The notes beneath the pieces are model-generated. The model did no database searches and had not been told where the DNA came from. It saw only the letters and a program-made list of their open reading frames with translations. From positions 496,001 to 560,000 of the forward strand of contig NZ_CP059973.1 in assembly GCF_009193295.2 (NCBI RefSeq): a stretch of 64,000 bases of DNA, read 5' to 3'. The stretch is from Bacteroides luhongzhouii. GTDB taxonomy: Bacteria > Bacteroidota > Bacteroidia > Bacteroidales > Bacteroidaceae. Of the stretch, positions 20,001 through 28,128 are shown one piece after another (within the stretch, counting starts at the first letter, position 1; every line of letters begins with the position of its first letter). A program made the position numbers and the translations under genes.

Positions 20001-20059
20001 GAAACTGTACCGACCGCGATAAGGAATAAAAGCGTTACTATTGAGGGAATTATCTTCAT
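17048..20059 (-). CDS. Secreted GH3 (NagZ-like) and serine beta-lactamase-fold fusion
   Basis: 1003 residues with signal peptide (cleavage near SSPAQ, residue 24). Residues about 35-370 are GH3 with the NagZ signature KHFPGHGDTDVDSHKALP, typical of beta-N-acetylglucosaminidases acting on muropeptides. Residues about 400-560 resemble the GH3 C-terminal domain. Residues about 585-1000 form a serine beta-lactamase/penicillin-binding fold with SLSK (nucleophile Ser, Lys), a Tyr motif YSDVGF, and HTGFTGT as the third motif. Such fusions are frequent in Bacteroidetes; likely periplasmic cell-wall turnover (inference). Its ATG overlaps the upstream stop by four bases (ATGA), showing translational coupling. 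Confidence 0.9.
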   Translation of the reverse strand: MKIIPSIVTLLFLIAVGTVSSPAQNATTVEPLLVYKALQDKDCQHWVDSVMDKLSFKEKVGQLFIYTIAPVDTKRNLELLREVIDTYKVGGLLFSGGKMQNQVELTNRAQRQAKVPLMITFDGEWGLAMRLRGTPVFPRNMVLGCIRDNRLLYEYGREVARQCRQIGVQVNFAPVADVNINPKNPVINTRSFGEDPIQVADKVIAYASGLEGGGVLSVCKHFPGHGDTDVDSHKALPVLPFTRERLDSVELYPFKEAIRAGLGGMMVGHLQVPVIEPIGGLPSSLSRNVVYDLLTDELAFKGLIFTDALAMKGVAGNGNVSLQALKAGNDMVLSPRNLKEEIPAVLEAVEKGELSREEIESKCRKVLTYKYVLGLKKKSYVQLSGLEQRINSPQTRDLVRRLNLAAITVLNNKNHILPLHTDKEQAIALLEVGDPGETDVLAKQLSRYTSLVRFPLRANQTEEENQRLRDSLSTYKRIIVAISEQRLASYQPFFAKFAPQSPAIYLFFTPGKMMLQIQRAVSHASAVVLGHSYNGDVQRQVADVLFAKASADGQLSASLGELFPTGAGVTITPKTPLHFVPEEYGLSSTHLKRVDSIALDGIRQGAYPGCQVVVLKNGHVMFDKSFGTYTGKGSPRVESTNIYDLASLSKTTGTLLAIMKLYDKGRFNLTDKISDHLPFLQHTDKKDITIQEILYHQSGLPSWIPFYQEAIDKDSYDGRLFSARKDAHHPLQLGTASWANPKFKFKSEYVSPVKTGDYTVQICDSLWLNRSFRKVIEEKIAEAPLKQKRYVYSDVGFILLGMLVEQLAGMPMEAYLQREFYGPMGLEHTGYLPLRRFAKSEIVPSNKDRFLRKETLQGFVHDEASAFFGGLAGNAGLFSTARDVARVYQMLLNGGEIDGQRYLSKETCQLFTTETSKISRRGLGFDKPDADDPKKGNCAPAAPAEVYGHTGFTGTCAWVDPVNELVYVFLSNRIYPDVTNRKLNQLHIRERIQGAIYDAMKKK

Positions 20060-20895
20060 TTATGTTTCAATGTCAAATCGAGACGGCCTACACGAACACC
20101 ATTTTTTCCTGTGTGCATGACAGGCACCTCCTTTCCGTCCATATTCAAGTATGTTTTGGGGCCTTCCATAAATGTATGGGAGTGTCCACCCAGAATCACG
20201 TCGATATTGTGCGTTCCGGCAACCAGCTGTTCATCCATCTGGATGCCCAGATGAGACAGGCATACGACCAGATCACAACCTTCTTCCTCTTTCAACAAGG
20301 TAGCTATTTCGTTGGATACACGGATCGGGTCTTCATAAACGACTCCTTCGCATTTATTGGCCTGAATCATTCCTTCCGGCTGGGTTCCGAGACCGAACAC
20401 GCCGATTCTCAAGCCATATTTCTCCAGAACGACGTAGGGCTTGACTATATCTTTTAATGCCGTAGCATCCAGATTATAGTTGGCACAAACGACCGGAAAA
20501 TCAGCCATCTTGAAAATGCGGGCCATATTATCCACATCGAAATCAAACTCATGGTTACCGATCGTCATTGCGTCATAGCCCATTTCATTCATCAGTTTGA
20601 CTTCCACTTCTCCGCGGAACATATTATAATAAGGTGTCCCCTGGGAAATATCTCCGCAATCGAAAAGCAATACATTCTTATGCTCTTTGCGGAACTGTTC
20701 GAGAAAAGCCGCCCGACGGACAAAACCACCTTTGTTATAATATCCGTCACCCTTCTGATTGATAGGTTCGATACGGCTATGCACATCGCTTGTTTGTAAA
20801 ATGATAACTTCTTTGGTATCCTGCGCAAAGATTGAAAAAGTGAAACTCAATGCAAGACATAGCAGGAATAATATCTGAAATCTTTTCATATTCAA
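20056..20895 (-). CDS. Metallophosphatase half of a split 5'-nucleotidase
   Basis: 279 residues with signal peptide (SIFAQ, residue about 25). The calcineurin-like metal ligands are all present: TSDVHSR, FDCGDISQG, GNHEFD, CLSHLG and GGHSH, so it should be active. It matches only the catalytic N-terminal half of UshA-type 5'-nucleotidases; the C-terminal half is a separate gene immediately upstream. Periplasmic hydrolysis of nucleotides or related phosphates is inferred. Confidence 0.85.
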   Translation of the reverse strand: MNMKRFQILFLLCLALSFTFSIFAQDTKEVIILQTSDVHSRIEPINQKGDGYYNKGGFVRRAAFLEQFRKEHKNVLLFDCGDISQGTPYYNMFRGEVEVKLMNEMGYDAMTIGNHEFDFDVDNMARIFKMADFPVVCANYNLDATALKDIVKPYVVLEKYGLRIGVFGLGTQPEGMIQANKCEGVVYEDPIRVSNEIATLLKEEEGCDLVVCLSHLGIQMDEQLVAGTHNIDVILGGHSHTFMEGPKTYLNMDGKEVPVMHTGKNGVRVGRLDLTLKHK

Positions 20896-20916
20896 TATTT
20901 TTAGATTCTCCTTTTT

Positions 20917-21702
20917 TTATTTTATCGTAATACGTCCGTCTAGTTTGGAGGTAATCACTTTGCCTTCGGCTGTTTGTTTGCGTACATAATCAAGAAATAG
21001 TCCGCGTAAGGTAGCATTTTCGGGGCATACTCTCTTCTCTGCCTGCAGGAAAGCATCCATTCGTCCGTTTCCGTCTGCCAGATAGTCGATAGTAGCCACT
21101 GTGTAAAGCTGGTCATCTTTTAGCGGTTTTCCGGCAATAAATGCGTTCAGCAGCTTTCCGTCTTTTGTGATTTCAAGACGGACACCGCTCACTCCTTCGC
21201 CATGCAGAGACGCTATTGCTTCACAAAGATGTCTCAGGTCCGTCCCTTTCATAGTCAATACACAAAGGGAGTTCTCGAAAGGAAGAATTTCAAAAACATC
21301 TCCTACCGTGATATCTCCTTCGGGCAAGATACTACGCAAGCCGCCCATATTTACCAATCCCATATCGGCCGGTTTCCCCAATACCTGGGTTGCCGCTTGC
21401 TGTAGAACACCCGCGACAAGGTCGGATAGCAAGCTTTCAGGAACTCCTTTATCCATTTTCATCGCACTGGTGCCAATGACTTCATACATCATCGCATCCA
21501 CCTTTTCCTTATAAGGTTTTAAGATTTCGGTAGCTTTCACGTTGGGATTGGTGTCCCAAACAGAATCAATCGTTATCATGCTACCCTCTACTTTGGTTAC
21601 TTCATACTGTGCCGTAGTCTCGCGTGCGGTCCGGCAGGAAGTGAACAGGAAACCTCCTGCAAACGCCGCCACCATCAGATACTTTACATAAGTCTGTTTC
21701 AT
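20917..21702 (-). CDS. 5'-nucleotidase C-terminal-domain lipoprotein
   Basis: About 261 residues from the ATG at 21702; a first ATG at 21726 falls inside the -7 box and is rejected. Lipoprotein signal with lipobox FTSC. The body is the 5_nucleotid_C domain, with NMGGLRSILPEGDITVGDVFEILPFEN, the region that holds the substrate base in UshA. It lacks the metallophosphatase half, which is the next gene (21 bp away). The pair could assemble as a two-chain enzyme, tethered to the outer membrane through this lipoprotein (inference). Confidence 0.85.
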   Translation of the reverse strand: MKQTYVKYLMVAAFAGGFLFTSCRTARETTAQYEVTKVEGSMITIDSVWDTNPNVKATEILKPYKEKVDAMMYEVIGTSAMKMDKGVPESLLSDLVAGVLQQAATQVLGKPADMGLVNMGGLRSILPEGDITVGDVFEILPFENSLCVLTMKGTDLRHLCEAIASLHGEGVSGVRLEITKDGKLLNAFIAGKPLKDDQLYTVATIDYLADGNGRMDAFLQAEKRVCPENATLRGLFLDYVRKQTAEGKVITSKLDGRITIK

Positions 21703-21725
21703 GTTCGCTATTTTTAGATATGCCA

Positions 21726-21733
21726 CAAATATA
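21726..21733 (-). promoter_or_regulatory. Promoter of the split-nucleotidase / GH3 operon
   Basis: Reverse strand TATATTTG (-7), with TTTG at 21755-21758 as -33, spacer 21 bp: a full Bacteroides promoter. It interlocks with the rplS promoter on the opposite strand. Confidence 0.65.
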
Positions 21734-21741
21734 CAAAAACA

Positions 21742-21773
21742 TTTGGCTATCTGGCAAATAATTCGTTACTTTG
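21742..21773 (+). promoter_or_regulatory. rplS promoter
   Basis: TTTG (21742-21745), 20-bp spacer, TTACTTTG (21766-21773; one mismatch to TAnnTTTG). Leader of about 78 nt follows. Confidence 0.55.
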
Positions 21774-21857
21774 CACCGCTTTCGCGCAATCGCTGTCAAG
21801 AGAAGAGATACTTGGTATGTTGCGTTGTAACGATGAAACAATTTAATAATAACAACA

Positions 21858-22211
21858 ATGGATTTAATTAAAATTGCAGAAGAAGCATTTGCTACCGGAA
21901 AACAGCACCCGAGCTTCAAAGCAGGAGACACTGTAACAGTGGCATATCGTATTATCGAGGGTAACAAAGAACGTGTACAGTTGTACCGTGGTGTTGTTAT
22001 CAAAATCGCCGGTCACGGAGACAAGAAACGTTTTACTGTACGTAAAATGTCAGGAACTATAGGCGTAGAAAGAATTTTCCCAATCGAATCACCGGCTATC
22101 GATAGCATCGAAGTGAACAAGGTAGGTAAAGTTCGTCGCGCTAAATTGTACTACCTGCGTGCTCTTACTGGTAAGAAAGCTAGAATCAAAGAAAAAAGAG
22201 TTAACGGCTAA
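21858..22211 (+). CDS. rplS: 50S ribosomal protein L19
   Basis: 117 residues, near-identical in character to bacterial L19: [65 protein letters not shown]19 sits at the 30S/50S interface of the ribosome. It stands alone here instead of the rpsP-rimM-trmD-rplS arrangement of Proteobacteria. A strong terminator follows. Confidence 0.98.
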   Translation: MDLIKIAEEAFATGKQHPSFKAGDTVTVAYRIIEGNKERVQLYRGVVIKIAGHGDKKRFTVRKMSGTIGVERIFPIESPAIDSIEVNKVGKVRRAKLYYLRALTGKKARIKEKRVNG

Positions 22212-22233
22212 GCCGAACTTTTCGATTCGAAAT

Positions 22234-22268
22234 AAAAAAGGGAACTTCATTATGAAGTTCCCTTTTTT
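22234..22268 (+). terminator. rplS terminator
   Basis: 17-bp perfect stem (22234-22250 with 22252-22268), a very tight apical turn, and an A-tract/T-tract pair, so it could act on both strands. Confidence 0.9.
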
Positions 22269-22313
22269 ATTGCTATTATTCCCGCAAACAATTCTCAAAG
22301 CATTCCACCATGA

Positions 22314-22388
22314 TGAGAAAAAATACTCATCGCAATGAGTATTTTTTCTCACAGTAATGAGAATTTCTTCTCATTACTGTGAGAAAAA
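22314..22388. repeat. Two overlapping, mutually exclusive perfect hairpins
   Basis: Hairpin 1 pairs 22314-22330 with 22335-22351 (17 bp, loop CGCA). Hairpin 2 pairs 22343-22363 with 22368-22388 (21 bp, loop TTTC). They share 22343-22351, so only one can form at a time. The pair lies between rplS and the ROK kinase gene. Confidence 0.8.
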
Positions 22389-22431
22389 GCCCCTTCCTGA
22401 ATAGGCTGGCAGCGAGGAAGAATATAAAACA

Positions 22432-22462
22432 AAGCCCCGAAAGTCATAAACTCCCGAGGCTT
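22432..22462 (-). terminator. Terminator of the ROK kinase gene
   Basis: On the minus strand a 13-bp stem (with three G-U pairs) closes a 5-nt loop (arms 22450-22462 and 22432-22444) and is followed by TTTGTTTTAT. Confidence 0.8.
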
Positions 22463-22489
22463 CATCACCTTTATTATAATAATGATATA

Positions 22490-23458
22490 TTATTCTTTCA
22501 AATCTTTCAGTTCCCAAGCCAATGCACTGGCACCCAGTACAGCAGCATCAGAATCCTTCAATTCGGAAACAAGCAATTTCGTCTTACCTTTATAGATATT
22601 CAGGATATTATCATCAATTGCCTTCTGAATCGGTTTCATTATATAGTCACCGGACTTGGCCAAGCCACCGAACAATACAATTGCTTCAGGACTGGAGAAT
22701 GCAATAGCGTCTGCCAAAGCTTCACCCAAAATATTACCTGTAAATTCGAAGATTTCCTGTGCCAGTTTATCTCCTTGTACAGCTGCATCATACACATCTT
22801 TTGAAGTGATGTTTTCTGCAGGAATATTACGAAGCAGGCTAGCATCCGTACGAGCGGCAAGGAATTCGCGAGCTGTGCGAGCCACACCGGTAGCCGAACA
22901 GTAAGTTTCCAGACATCCCTTACGGCCACAACCGCAAAGACGACCATCGCGACGAGCGATCACGTGTCCTAATTCACCTGCAAAACCGTCATGTCCATAC
23001 ACCATCTGACCGTTGATAACAATACCACTACCTACACCGGTACCCAGTGTAATCATGATAAAGTCTTTCATACCACGGGCAGCGCCATAAGTCATTTCAC
23101 CAATAGCTGCAGCATTTGCATCGTTTGTCAAAGCAGTGGGGATACCCAGTCTTTCTTCAAACATGGCAGCCAACGGAAGAATTCCCTTCCAAGGCAAGTT
23201 TGGAGCAAACTCAATCGTTCCCGTGTAATAGTTACCATTCGGGGCACCGATACCGATACCTCTGATTTTATCAACGCCACCATTAGCAATAATCAATGGA
23301 AGCAGACTTTTACACACTTCATCAGCGTATTCTTCTACTGTGGGATAACCAGATGTTTTAATTGAACTGCTGGCAATAATAGTTCCGCGTGCGTCTACAA
23401 TTCCAAAGACGGTATTTGTTCCGCCTATGTCAATACCTACTACGTAGGGTTTTTCCAT
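22490..23458 (-). CDS. ROK-family sugar kinase (glucokinase type)
   Basis: About 322 residues from the ATG at 23458 (MEKPYVVGIDIGGTNT); an in-frame ATG at 23470 adds four residues. ROK features: ATP-binding DIGGTNT, catalytic Asp in LTNDANAA, phosphate loop LGTGVGSGI, and the zinc-binding CGCGRKGCLETYCS. In B. fragilis the ROK kinase RokA is the main hexokinase for glucose and related sugars; this gene looks like that type, but ROK members also phosphorylate GlcNAc or mannose. Cytosolic, single gene. Confidence 0.85.
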   Translation of the reverse strand: MEKPYVVGIDIGGTNTVFGIVDARGTIIASSSIKTSGYPTVEEYADEVCKSLLPLIIANGGVDKIRGIGIGAPNGNYYTGTIEFAPNLPWKGILPLAAMFEERLGIPTALTNDANAAAIGEMTYGAARGMKDFIMITLGTGVGSGIVINGQMVYGHDGFAGELGHVIARRDGRLCGCGRKGCLETYCSATGVARTAREFLAARTDASLLRNIPAENITSKDVYDAAVQGDKLAQEIFEFTGNILGEALADAIAFSSPEAIVLFGGLAKSGDYIMKPIQKAIDDNILNIYKGKTKLLVSELKDSDAAVLGASALAWELKDLKE

Positions 23459-23649
23459 GTTTGAATTCATGATACTTTTATTTAAAAGGGTTAGTTAATT
23501 ACAAAGTTTACTGCACACAAATTACGTAAAGAAGATTGAGTCTACAAAATGTTTTTTGAAAAAAGTTCAACCTATTTGCAACTTTTCGTATCTTTCGCAC
23601 GTCTAACAATAGAAAATTATCAGAAAACAAGAACTAAATAAAGAAAATT

Positions 23650-24366
23650 GTGATACAACTAACGAATATCAACAAGACCTACAACAACGGAGCGCCTCTC
23701 CATGTACTTAAGGGTATTAATCTCAACATCGAACAAGGAGAATTTGTTTCCATCATGGGGGCATCCGGGTCTGGGAAATCAACTTTACTCAATATATTGG
23801 GAATTCTCGACAACTACGATACCGGAGATTATTATCTGAATAACGTACTCATCAAGAACTTAAGCGAAACCAAAGCTGCCGAATACCGGAACCGTATGAT
23901 CGGATTTATCTTCCAGTCGTTCAATCTGATTTCCTTTAAAGATGCCGTAGAGAATGTAGCACTTCCTTTATTTTATCAAGGAATAAGCCGCAAGAAACGA
24001 AATGCACTTGCCTTGGAATATCTCGACCGTCTGGGTTTAAAAGACTGGGCACATCACATGCCCAACGAAATGAGTGGCGGTCAGAAACAACGTGTGGCAA
24101 TCGCACGGGCTTTAATCACCCAACCGCAAATCATTCTGGCAGATGAGCCTACGGGGGCTTTGGACAGTAAAACGTCTGTGGAAGTAATGCAGATTCTGAA
24201 AGATCTCCATAAACAGGGAATGACGATTGTTGTTGTCACCCACGAAAGCGGAGTTGCCAACCAAACAGACAAGATTATACATATCAAAGACGGAATCATC
24301 GAACGCATTGAAGATAATATCGACCACGACGCTTCTCCTTTCGGAAAAGACGGGATCATGAAATAA
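23650..24366 (+). CDS. ABC transporter ATP-binding protein (MacB/LolD type)
   Basis: 238 residues starting at a GTG. Walker A GASGSGKST, signature MSGGQKQRVAIARAL, Walker B ILADEPTGALDS, H-loop VVTHE. This class of ATPase powers MacB/LolCDE-like mechanotransmission machines rather than membrane importers. First gene of five on the same strand: ATPase, two permeases, adaptor, TolC-like channel, so the machine is complete. It runs 91 bp ahead of the first permease; a 9-bp hairpin (24378-24386 with 24411-24419) lies in that gap. Confidence 0.95.
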   Translation: MIQLTNINKTYNNGAPLHVLKGINLNIEQGEFVSIMGASGSGKSTLLNILGILDNYDTGDYYLNNVLIKNLSETKAAEYRNRMIGFIFQSFNLISFKDAVENVALPLFYQGISRKKRNALALEYLDRLGLKDWAHHMPNEMSGGQKQRVAIARALITQPQIILADEPTGALDSKTSVEVMQILKDLHKQGMTIVVVTHESGVANQTDKIIHIKDGIIERIEDNIDHDASPFGKDGIMK

Positions 24367-24456
24367 GTATGAAGTAATAAGTATTAATTCCATGTGGTCG
24401 CAGCACAGTCTAATACTTAATACCTAATACTTACCTATCACTTAATACTTAAAAAA

Positions 24457-25716
24457 ATGATTGATATTTGGCAAGAAATATACAGTACCATCAAGCGTAA
24501 CAAGCTAAGAACTTTTCTCACAGGATTTGCTGTGGCATGGGGTATCTTTATGCTGATCGTCCTGTTAGGCGCAGGCAACGGATTGATCCATGCATTCGAG
24601 CAATCGGCTTCCGAACGTGCCATGAACTCCATCAAGATTTTTCCGGGATGGACCAGCAAATCATACGATGGACTGAAAGAAGGAAGACGAGTGCAACTAG
24701 ATAATAAAGACGTAGATGCCACCGACCATTATTTTCCGGACCATGTCATTAAAGCCGGGGCAACTGTGTGGCAAGGAAGTATTAATTTAAGCTTCGGACA
24801 AGAATACGTCAGTTTGAATCTTTCCGGTGTATATCCCAACCATACGGAAGTAGAAGTGGTGAAACTCTTCAAAGGACGTTTCATCAATGAAATCGATATT
24901 AAAGAGCGCCGGAAAGTAATTGTGCTCCATAAAAAGACCGCAGAGATTCTTTTCGATAAAACTCATACCGAACCTATCGGGCAGTTTGTCAATGCCGGCA
25001 ATGTGGTTTATCAGGTAGTAGGGCTTTATAATGATAAAGGAGACAGCGGAGACAGCGACGCTTACATCCCCTTCACCACCCTGCAAACAATTTACAACAA
25101 AGGAGACAAGCTGAACAACCTTGTCATGACTACCAAGAACCTGGAAACGGTAGAAGCGAATGAAGCATTTGAGACTCATTACCGCAAGGTACTGGGGGCC
25201 AATCATCGCTTTGACCCGACAGACCATAGTGCTATCTGGATTTGGAACCGGTTTACCAACTACTTGCAACAGCAGCAAGGCTCGAACATGCTACGTATCG
25301 CTATCTGGGTAATTGGTATCTTCACGCTGTTGAGCGGGATTGTAGGAGTTTCCAACATCATGCTGATTACCGTAAAAGAACGTACCCGTGAATTCGGTAT
25401 CCGTAAAGCTCTGGGCGCCAAGCCGATTTCTATTCTCTGGCTGATTATCGTAGAGAGTGTCACCATTACCACGATATTCGGATATATAGGTATGGTGGCG
25501 GGTATCGGAGTGACCGAATGGATGAATAACGCCTTTGGCAATCAGACAATGGATACCGGAATGTGGACGGAAACTGTTTTCCTGAATCCGACAGTAGATA
25601 TAAGAGTCGCCATACAGGCTACACTCACATTAATAATAGCTGGTACGTTAGCCGGATTATTCCCTGCCCGAAAAGCAGTCAGCATCCGGCCAATCGAAGC
25701 ACTTAGAGCAGATTAA
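24457..25716 (+). CDS. ABC transporter permease, MacB/FtsX type (first of two)
   Basis: 419 residues: N-terminal helix, a large MacB_PCD periplasmic domain (about 45-285), then three helices of the FtsX domain (about 290-419; GVSNIMLITVKERTREFGIRKALGA is the coupling region). It and the following gene likely form a heterodimer with the ATPase. It is separated from the second permease by only 4 bp. Confidence 0.92.
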   Translation: MIDIWQEIYSTIKRNKLRTFLTGFAVAWGIFMLIVLLGAGNGLIHAFEQSASERAMNSIKIFPGWTSKSYDGLKEGRRVQLDNKDVDATDHYFPDHVIKAGATVWQGSINLSFGQEYVSLNLSGVYPNHTEVEVVKLFKGRFINEIDIKERRKVIVLHKKTAEILFDKTHTEPIGQFVNAGNVVYQVVGLYNDKGDSGDSDAYIPFTTLQTIYNKGDKLNNLVMTTKNLETVEANEAFETHYRKVLGANHRFDPTDHSAIWIWNRFTNYLQQQQGSNMLRIAIWVIGIFTLLSGIVGVSNIMLITVKERTREFGIRKALGAKPISILWLIIVESVTITTIFGYIGMVAGIGVTEWMNNAFGNQTMDTGMWTETVFLNPTVDIRVAIQATLTLIIAGTLAGLFPARKAVSIRPIEALRAD

Positions 25717-25720
25717 GACT

Positions 25721-26962
25721 ATGAGAATAGACATGGATACCTGTGAGGAAATCCTCATTACCATTACAAGAAATAAAACGAGAAGCCTGCTGACTGCATT
25801 CGGTGTTTTCTGGGGAATCTTTATGCTCGTCGCCCTGATCGGCGGCGGACAAGGACTGGAAGGCATGATGAAAAAGAACTTTGAAGGATTCGCGACCAAC
25901 TCCGGCTTCCTTGCCGCACAGAAAACGGGTGAAGCTTACAAAGGGTTCCGCAAAGGCAGGTGGTGGAATCTGGAAGCTATCGACATCGAGCGTCTCCGCT
26001 CGAAAGTCAAAGATGTGGAGGTCATTACTCCTTCCATTGCCCGTTGGGGTTCCAAAGCCGTATACGAAGATAAGAAATACGATTGCAGCGTGAAAGGATT
26101 ATATCCGGACTATCTCCACATCGAATCACAAGAAATGGCCTACGGCAGGTTTATCAACGAAGTGGATATACAGGAAGCGCGTAAAGTGTGCGTTATCGGA
26201 AAGCGTATCTATGAAAGCCTGTTCAAACCGGGAGAGGATCCTTGCGGTAAATACATACGTGTGGACGGAATTTATTATCAGGTGATCGGTATGTCTTCTT
26301 CCGAGGGGGACATGAACATACAGGGACGGGCTTCGGAAGCTGTCACCCTGCCTTTCACCACGATGCAGCAAACGTATAACTTAGGGGGACGGATCGATGT
26401 CATCTGCTTCACCGTGAAGCATGGAATCAAAGTGTCCGACGTACAACCGGAAATGGAACAGATTATCAAAGCTGCGCATTATATCGCTCCCAATGATAAA
26501 CAAGCACTTATGTACCTGAATGCGGAAGCGATGTTCTCGATGGTAGACAATCTGTTTACCGGTATCAACATACTGGTTTGGATGGTAGGATTGGGAACTC
26601 TGCTGGCAGGTGCCATCGGCGTATCTAATATTATGATGGTAACCGTGAAAGAACGTACCACCGAAATTGGTATCCGCCGGGCAATCGGCGCACGCCCCAA
26701 AGATATCCTGCAACAGATTCTCTCGGAAAGTATGGTGCTTACCACCATTGCAGGAATGTGTGGAATCTCTTTTGCCGTCATGGTGTTGCAACTGGTAGAG
26801 ATGGGAGCAAACGCCGACGGAGGAGACGTCCGTTTTCAGGTTACCTTCGGACTGGCAATCGGCACTTGCGCCCTTCTGATCGCATTGGGAATGTTGGCAG
26901 GTCTCGCACCAGCTTACCGGGCTATGGCTATCAAACCGATTGAAGCTATCCGCGACGAATAA
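25721..26962 (+). CDS. ABC transporter permease, MacB/FtsX type (second of two)
   Basis: 413 residues, a paralogue of the preceding gene with the same layout (MacB_PCD about 45-285, FtsX C-terminus with GVSNIMMVTVKERTTEIGIRRAIGA). Two non-identical permeases, rather than one homodimeric MacB, suggest a heterodimer. Followed by the membrane-fusion protein 56 bp later. Confidence 0.92.
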   Translation: MRIDMDTCEEILITITRNKTRSLLTAFGVFWGIFMLVALIGGGQGLEGMMKKNFEGFATNSGFLAAQKTGEAYKGFRKGRWWNLEAIDIERLRSKVKDVEVITPSIARWGSKAVYEDKKYDCSVKGLYPDYLHIESQEMAYGRFINEVDIQEARKVCVIGKRIYESLFKPGEDPCGKYIRVDGIYYQVIGMSSSEGDMNIQGRASEAVTLPFTTMQQTYNLGGRIDVICFTVKHGIKVSDVQPEMEQIIKAAHYIAPNDKQALMYLNAEAMFSMVDNLFTGINILVWMVGLGTLLAGAIGVSNIMMVTVKERTTEIGIRRAIGARPKDILQQILSESMVLTTIAGMCGISFAVMVLQLVEMGANADGGDVRFQVTFGLAIGTCALLIALGMLAGLAPAYRAMAIKPIEAIRDE

Positions 26963-27018
26963 AGAGGTGCAAGAGATTTCAATCATCAATCGTAAATAAT
27001 AAAATCATAAATAAAGTC

Positions 27019-28119
27019 ATGAAAAAGTATCTGAAAATCACATTATTGGTAGTCATTGCTATCATTCTTGTCGGAACATTCGTATTTCTGTATCAGAAGT
27101 CTAAACCCAAGGTAATCACTTACGAAATAGTAAAACCGGAAATCACTGATCTCCAAAAGACCACAGTAGCTACCGGAAAGGTGGAACCGAGAGACGAAAT
27201 TTTAATCAAACCGCAGATTTCGGGTATTATCGACGAAGTGTACAAAGAAGCCGGACAAGCGGTGAAGAAAGGGGAAGTTATCGCCAAAGTAAAAGTAATC
27301 CCTGAACTCGGTCAACTGAATTCAGCAGAAAGCCGTGTGCGTCTGGCAGAGATTAATGCCACACAGGCAGAAACGGATTTTGCCCGCGTGAAGAAGTTGT
27401 ACGAAGATAAACTAATCAGCCGGGAAGAATACGAGAAGAGTGAAGTAGCCTTGAAGCAGGCTCGTGAAGAGAGACAAACGGCTAAAGATAATCTGGAAAT
27501 CGTAAAAGAAGGGATTACCAAAAACAGCGCATCGTTCAGTAGTACGATGATTCGTTCTACCATTGACGGGTTGATTCTGGATGTACCTGTAAAAGCCGGT
27601 AATTCCGTGATTATGAGTAACACGTTTAATGATGGAACCACGATTGCTACGGTGGCCAACATGAACGACATGATTTTCCGTGGTAACATTGATGAAACGG
27701 AAGTGGGACGTATCCACGAACAAATGCCGATCAAGCTGACAATCGGAGCTTTGCAGAATCTGACTTTCAACGCCATTCTGGAATATATCTCTCCGAAAGG
27801 AGTAGAAACCAACGGTGCCAACCAGTTTGAAATCAAGGCTGCGATTACCATTCCGGATTCCGTTCAGATTCGTTCCGGATATTCGGCTAATGCGGAAATC
27901 GTGTTGCAAAGGGCAAATCAAGTATTGGCAGTGCCCGAAAGCACTATTGAGTTTAATGGCGACTCTACATTTGTATACATCATGACAGATTCAGTGCCCG
28001 AACAAAAGTTCCAGCGTACACAGGTGACTGCCGGTATGAGTGATGGAATCAAGATAGAAATCAAGAAAGGAATAACTGCACAAGACAAAATAAGGGGTGC
28101 AGAGAAAAAAGACAAATAA
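27019..28119 (+). CDS. Periplasmic adaptor (MacA/HlyD family)
   Basis: 366 residues: one N-terminal membrane anchor, a lipoyl/barrel-sandwich half (RDEILIKPQISGIIDEVYKEAGQAVKKGEVIAKV), a helical hairpin (about 95-170), the second lipoyl half (IRSTIDGLILDVPVKAGNSV) and beta-barrel. It links the inner-membrane permeases to the outer-membrane channel. The downstream TolC gene follows at once, in the same operon. Confidence 0.92.
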   Translation: MKKYLKITLLVVIAIILVGTFVFLYQKSKPKVITYEIVKPEITDLQKTTVATGKVEPRDEILIKPQISGIIDEVYKEAGQAVKKGEVIAKVKVIPELGQLNSAESRVRLAEINATQAETDFARVKKLYEDKLISREEYEKSEVALKQAREERQTAKDNLEIVKEGITKNSASFSSTMIRSTIDGLILDVPVKAGNSVIMSNTFNDGTTIATVANMNDMIFRGNIDETEVGRIHEQMPIKLTIGALQNLTFNAILEYISPKGVETNGANQFEIKAAITIPDSVQIRSGYSANAEIVLQRANQVLAVPESTIEFNGDSTFVYIMTDSVPEQKFQRTQVTAGMSDGIKIEIKKGITAQDKIRGAEKKDK

Positions 28120-28128
28120 TTGAATTCA

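Noticed and set aside
21703..21726. First ATG of the nucleotidase C-terminal lipoprotein
   Set aside because: It falls at the -7 box; the ATG at 21702 starts the lipoprotein signal.
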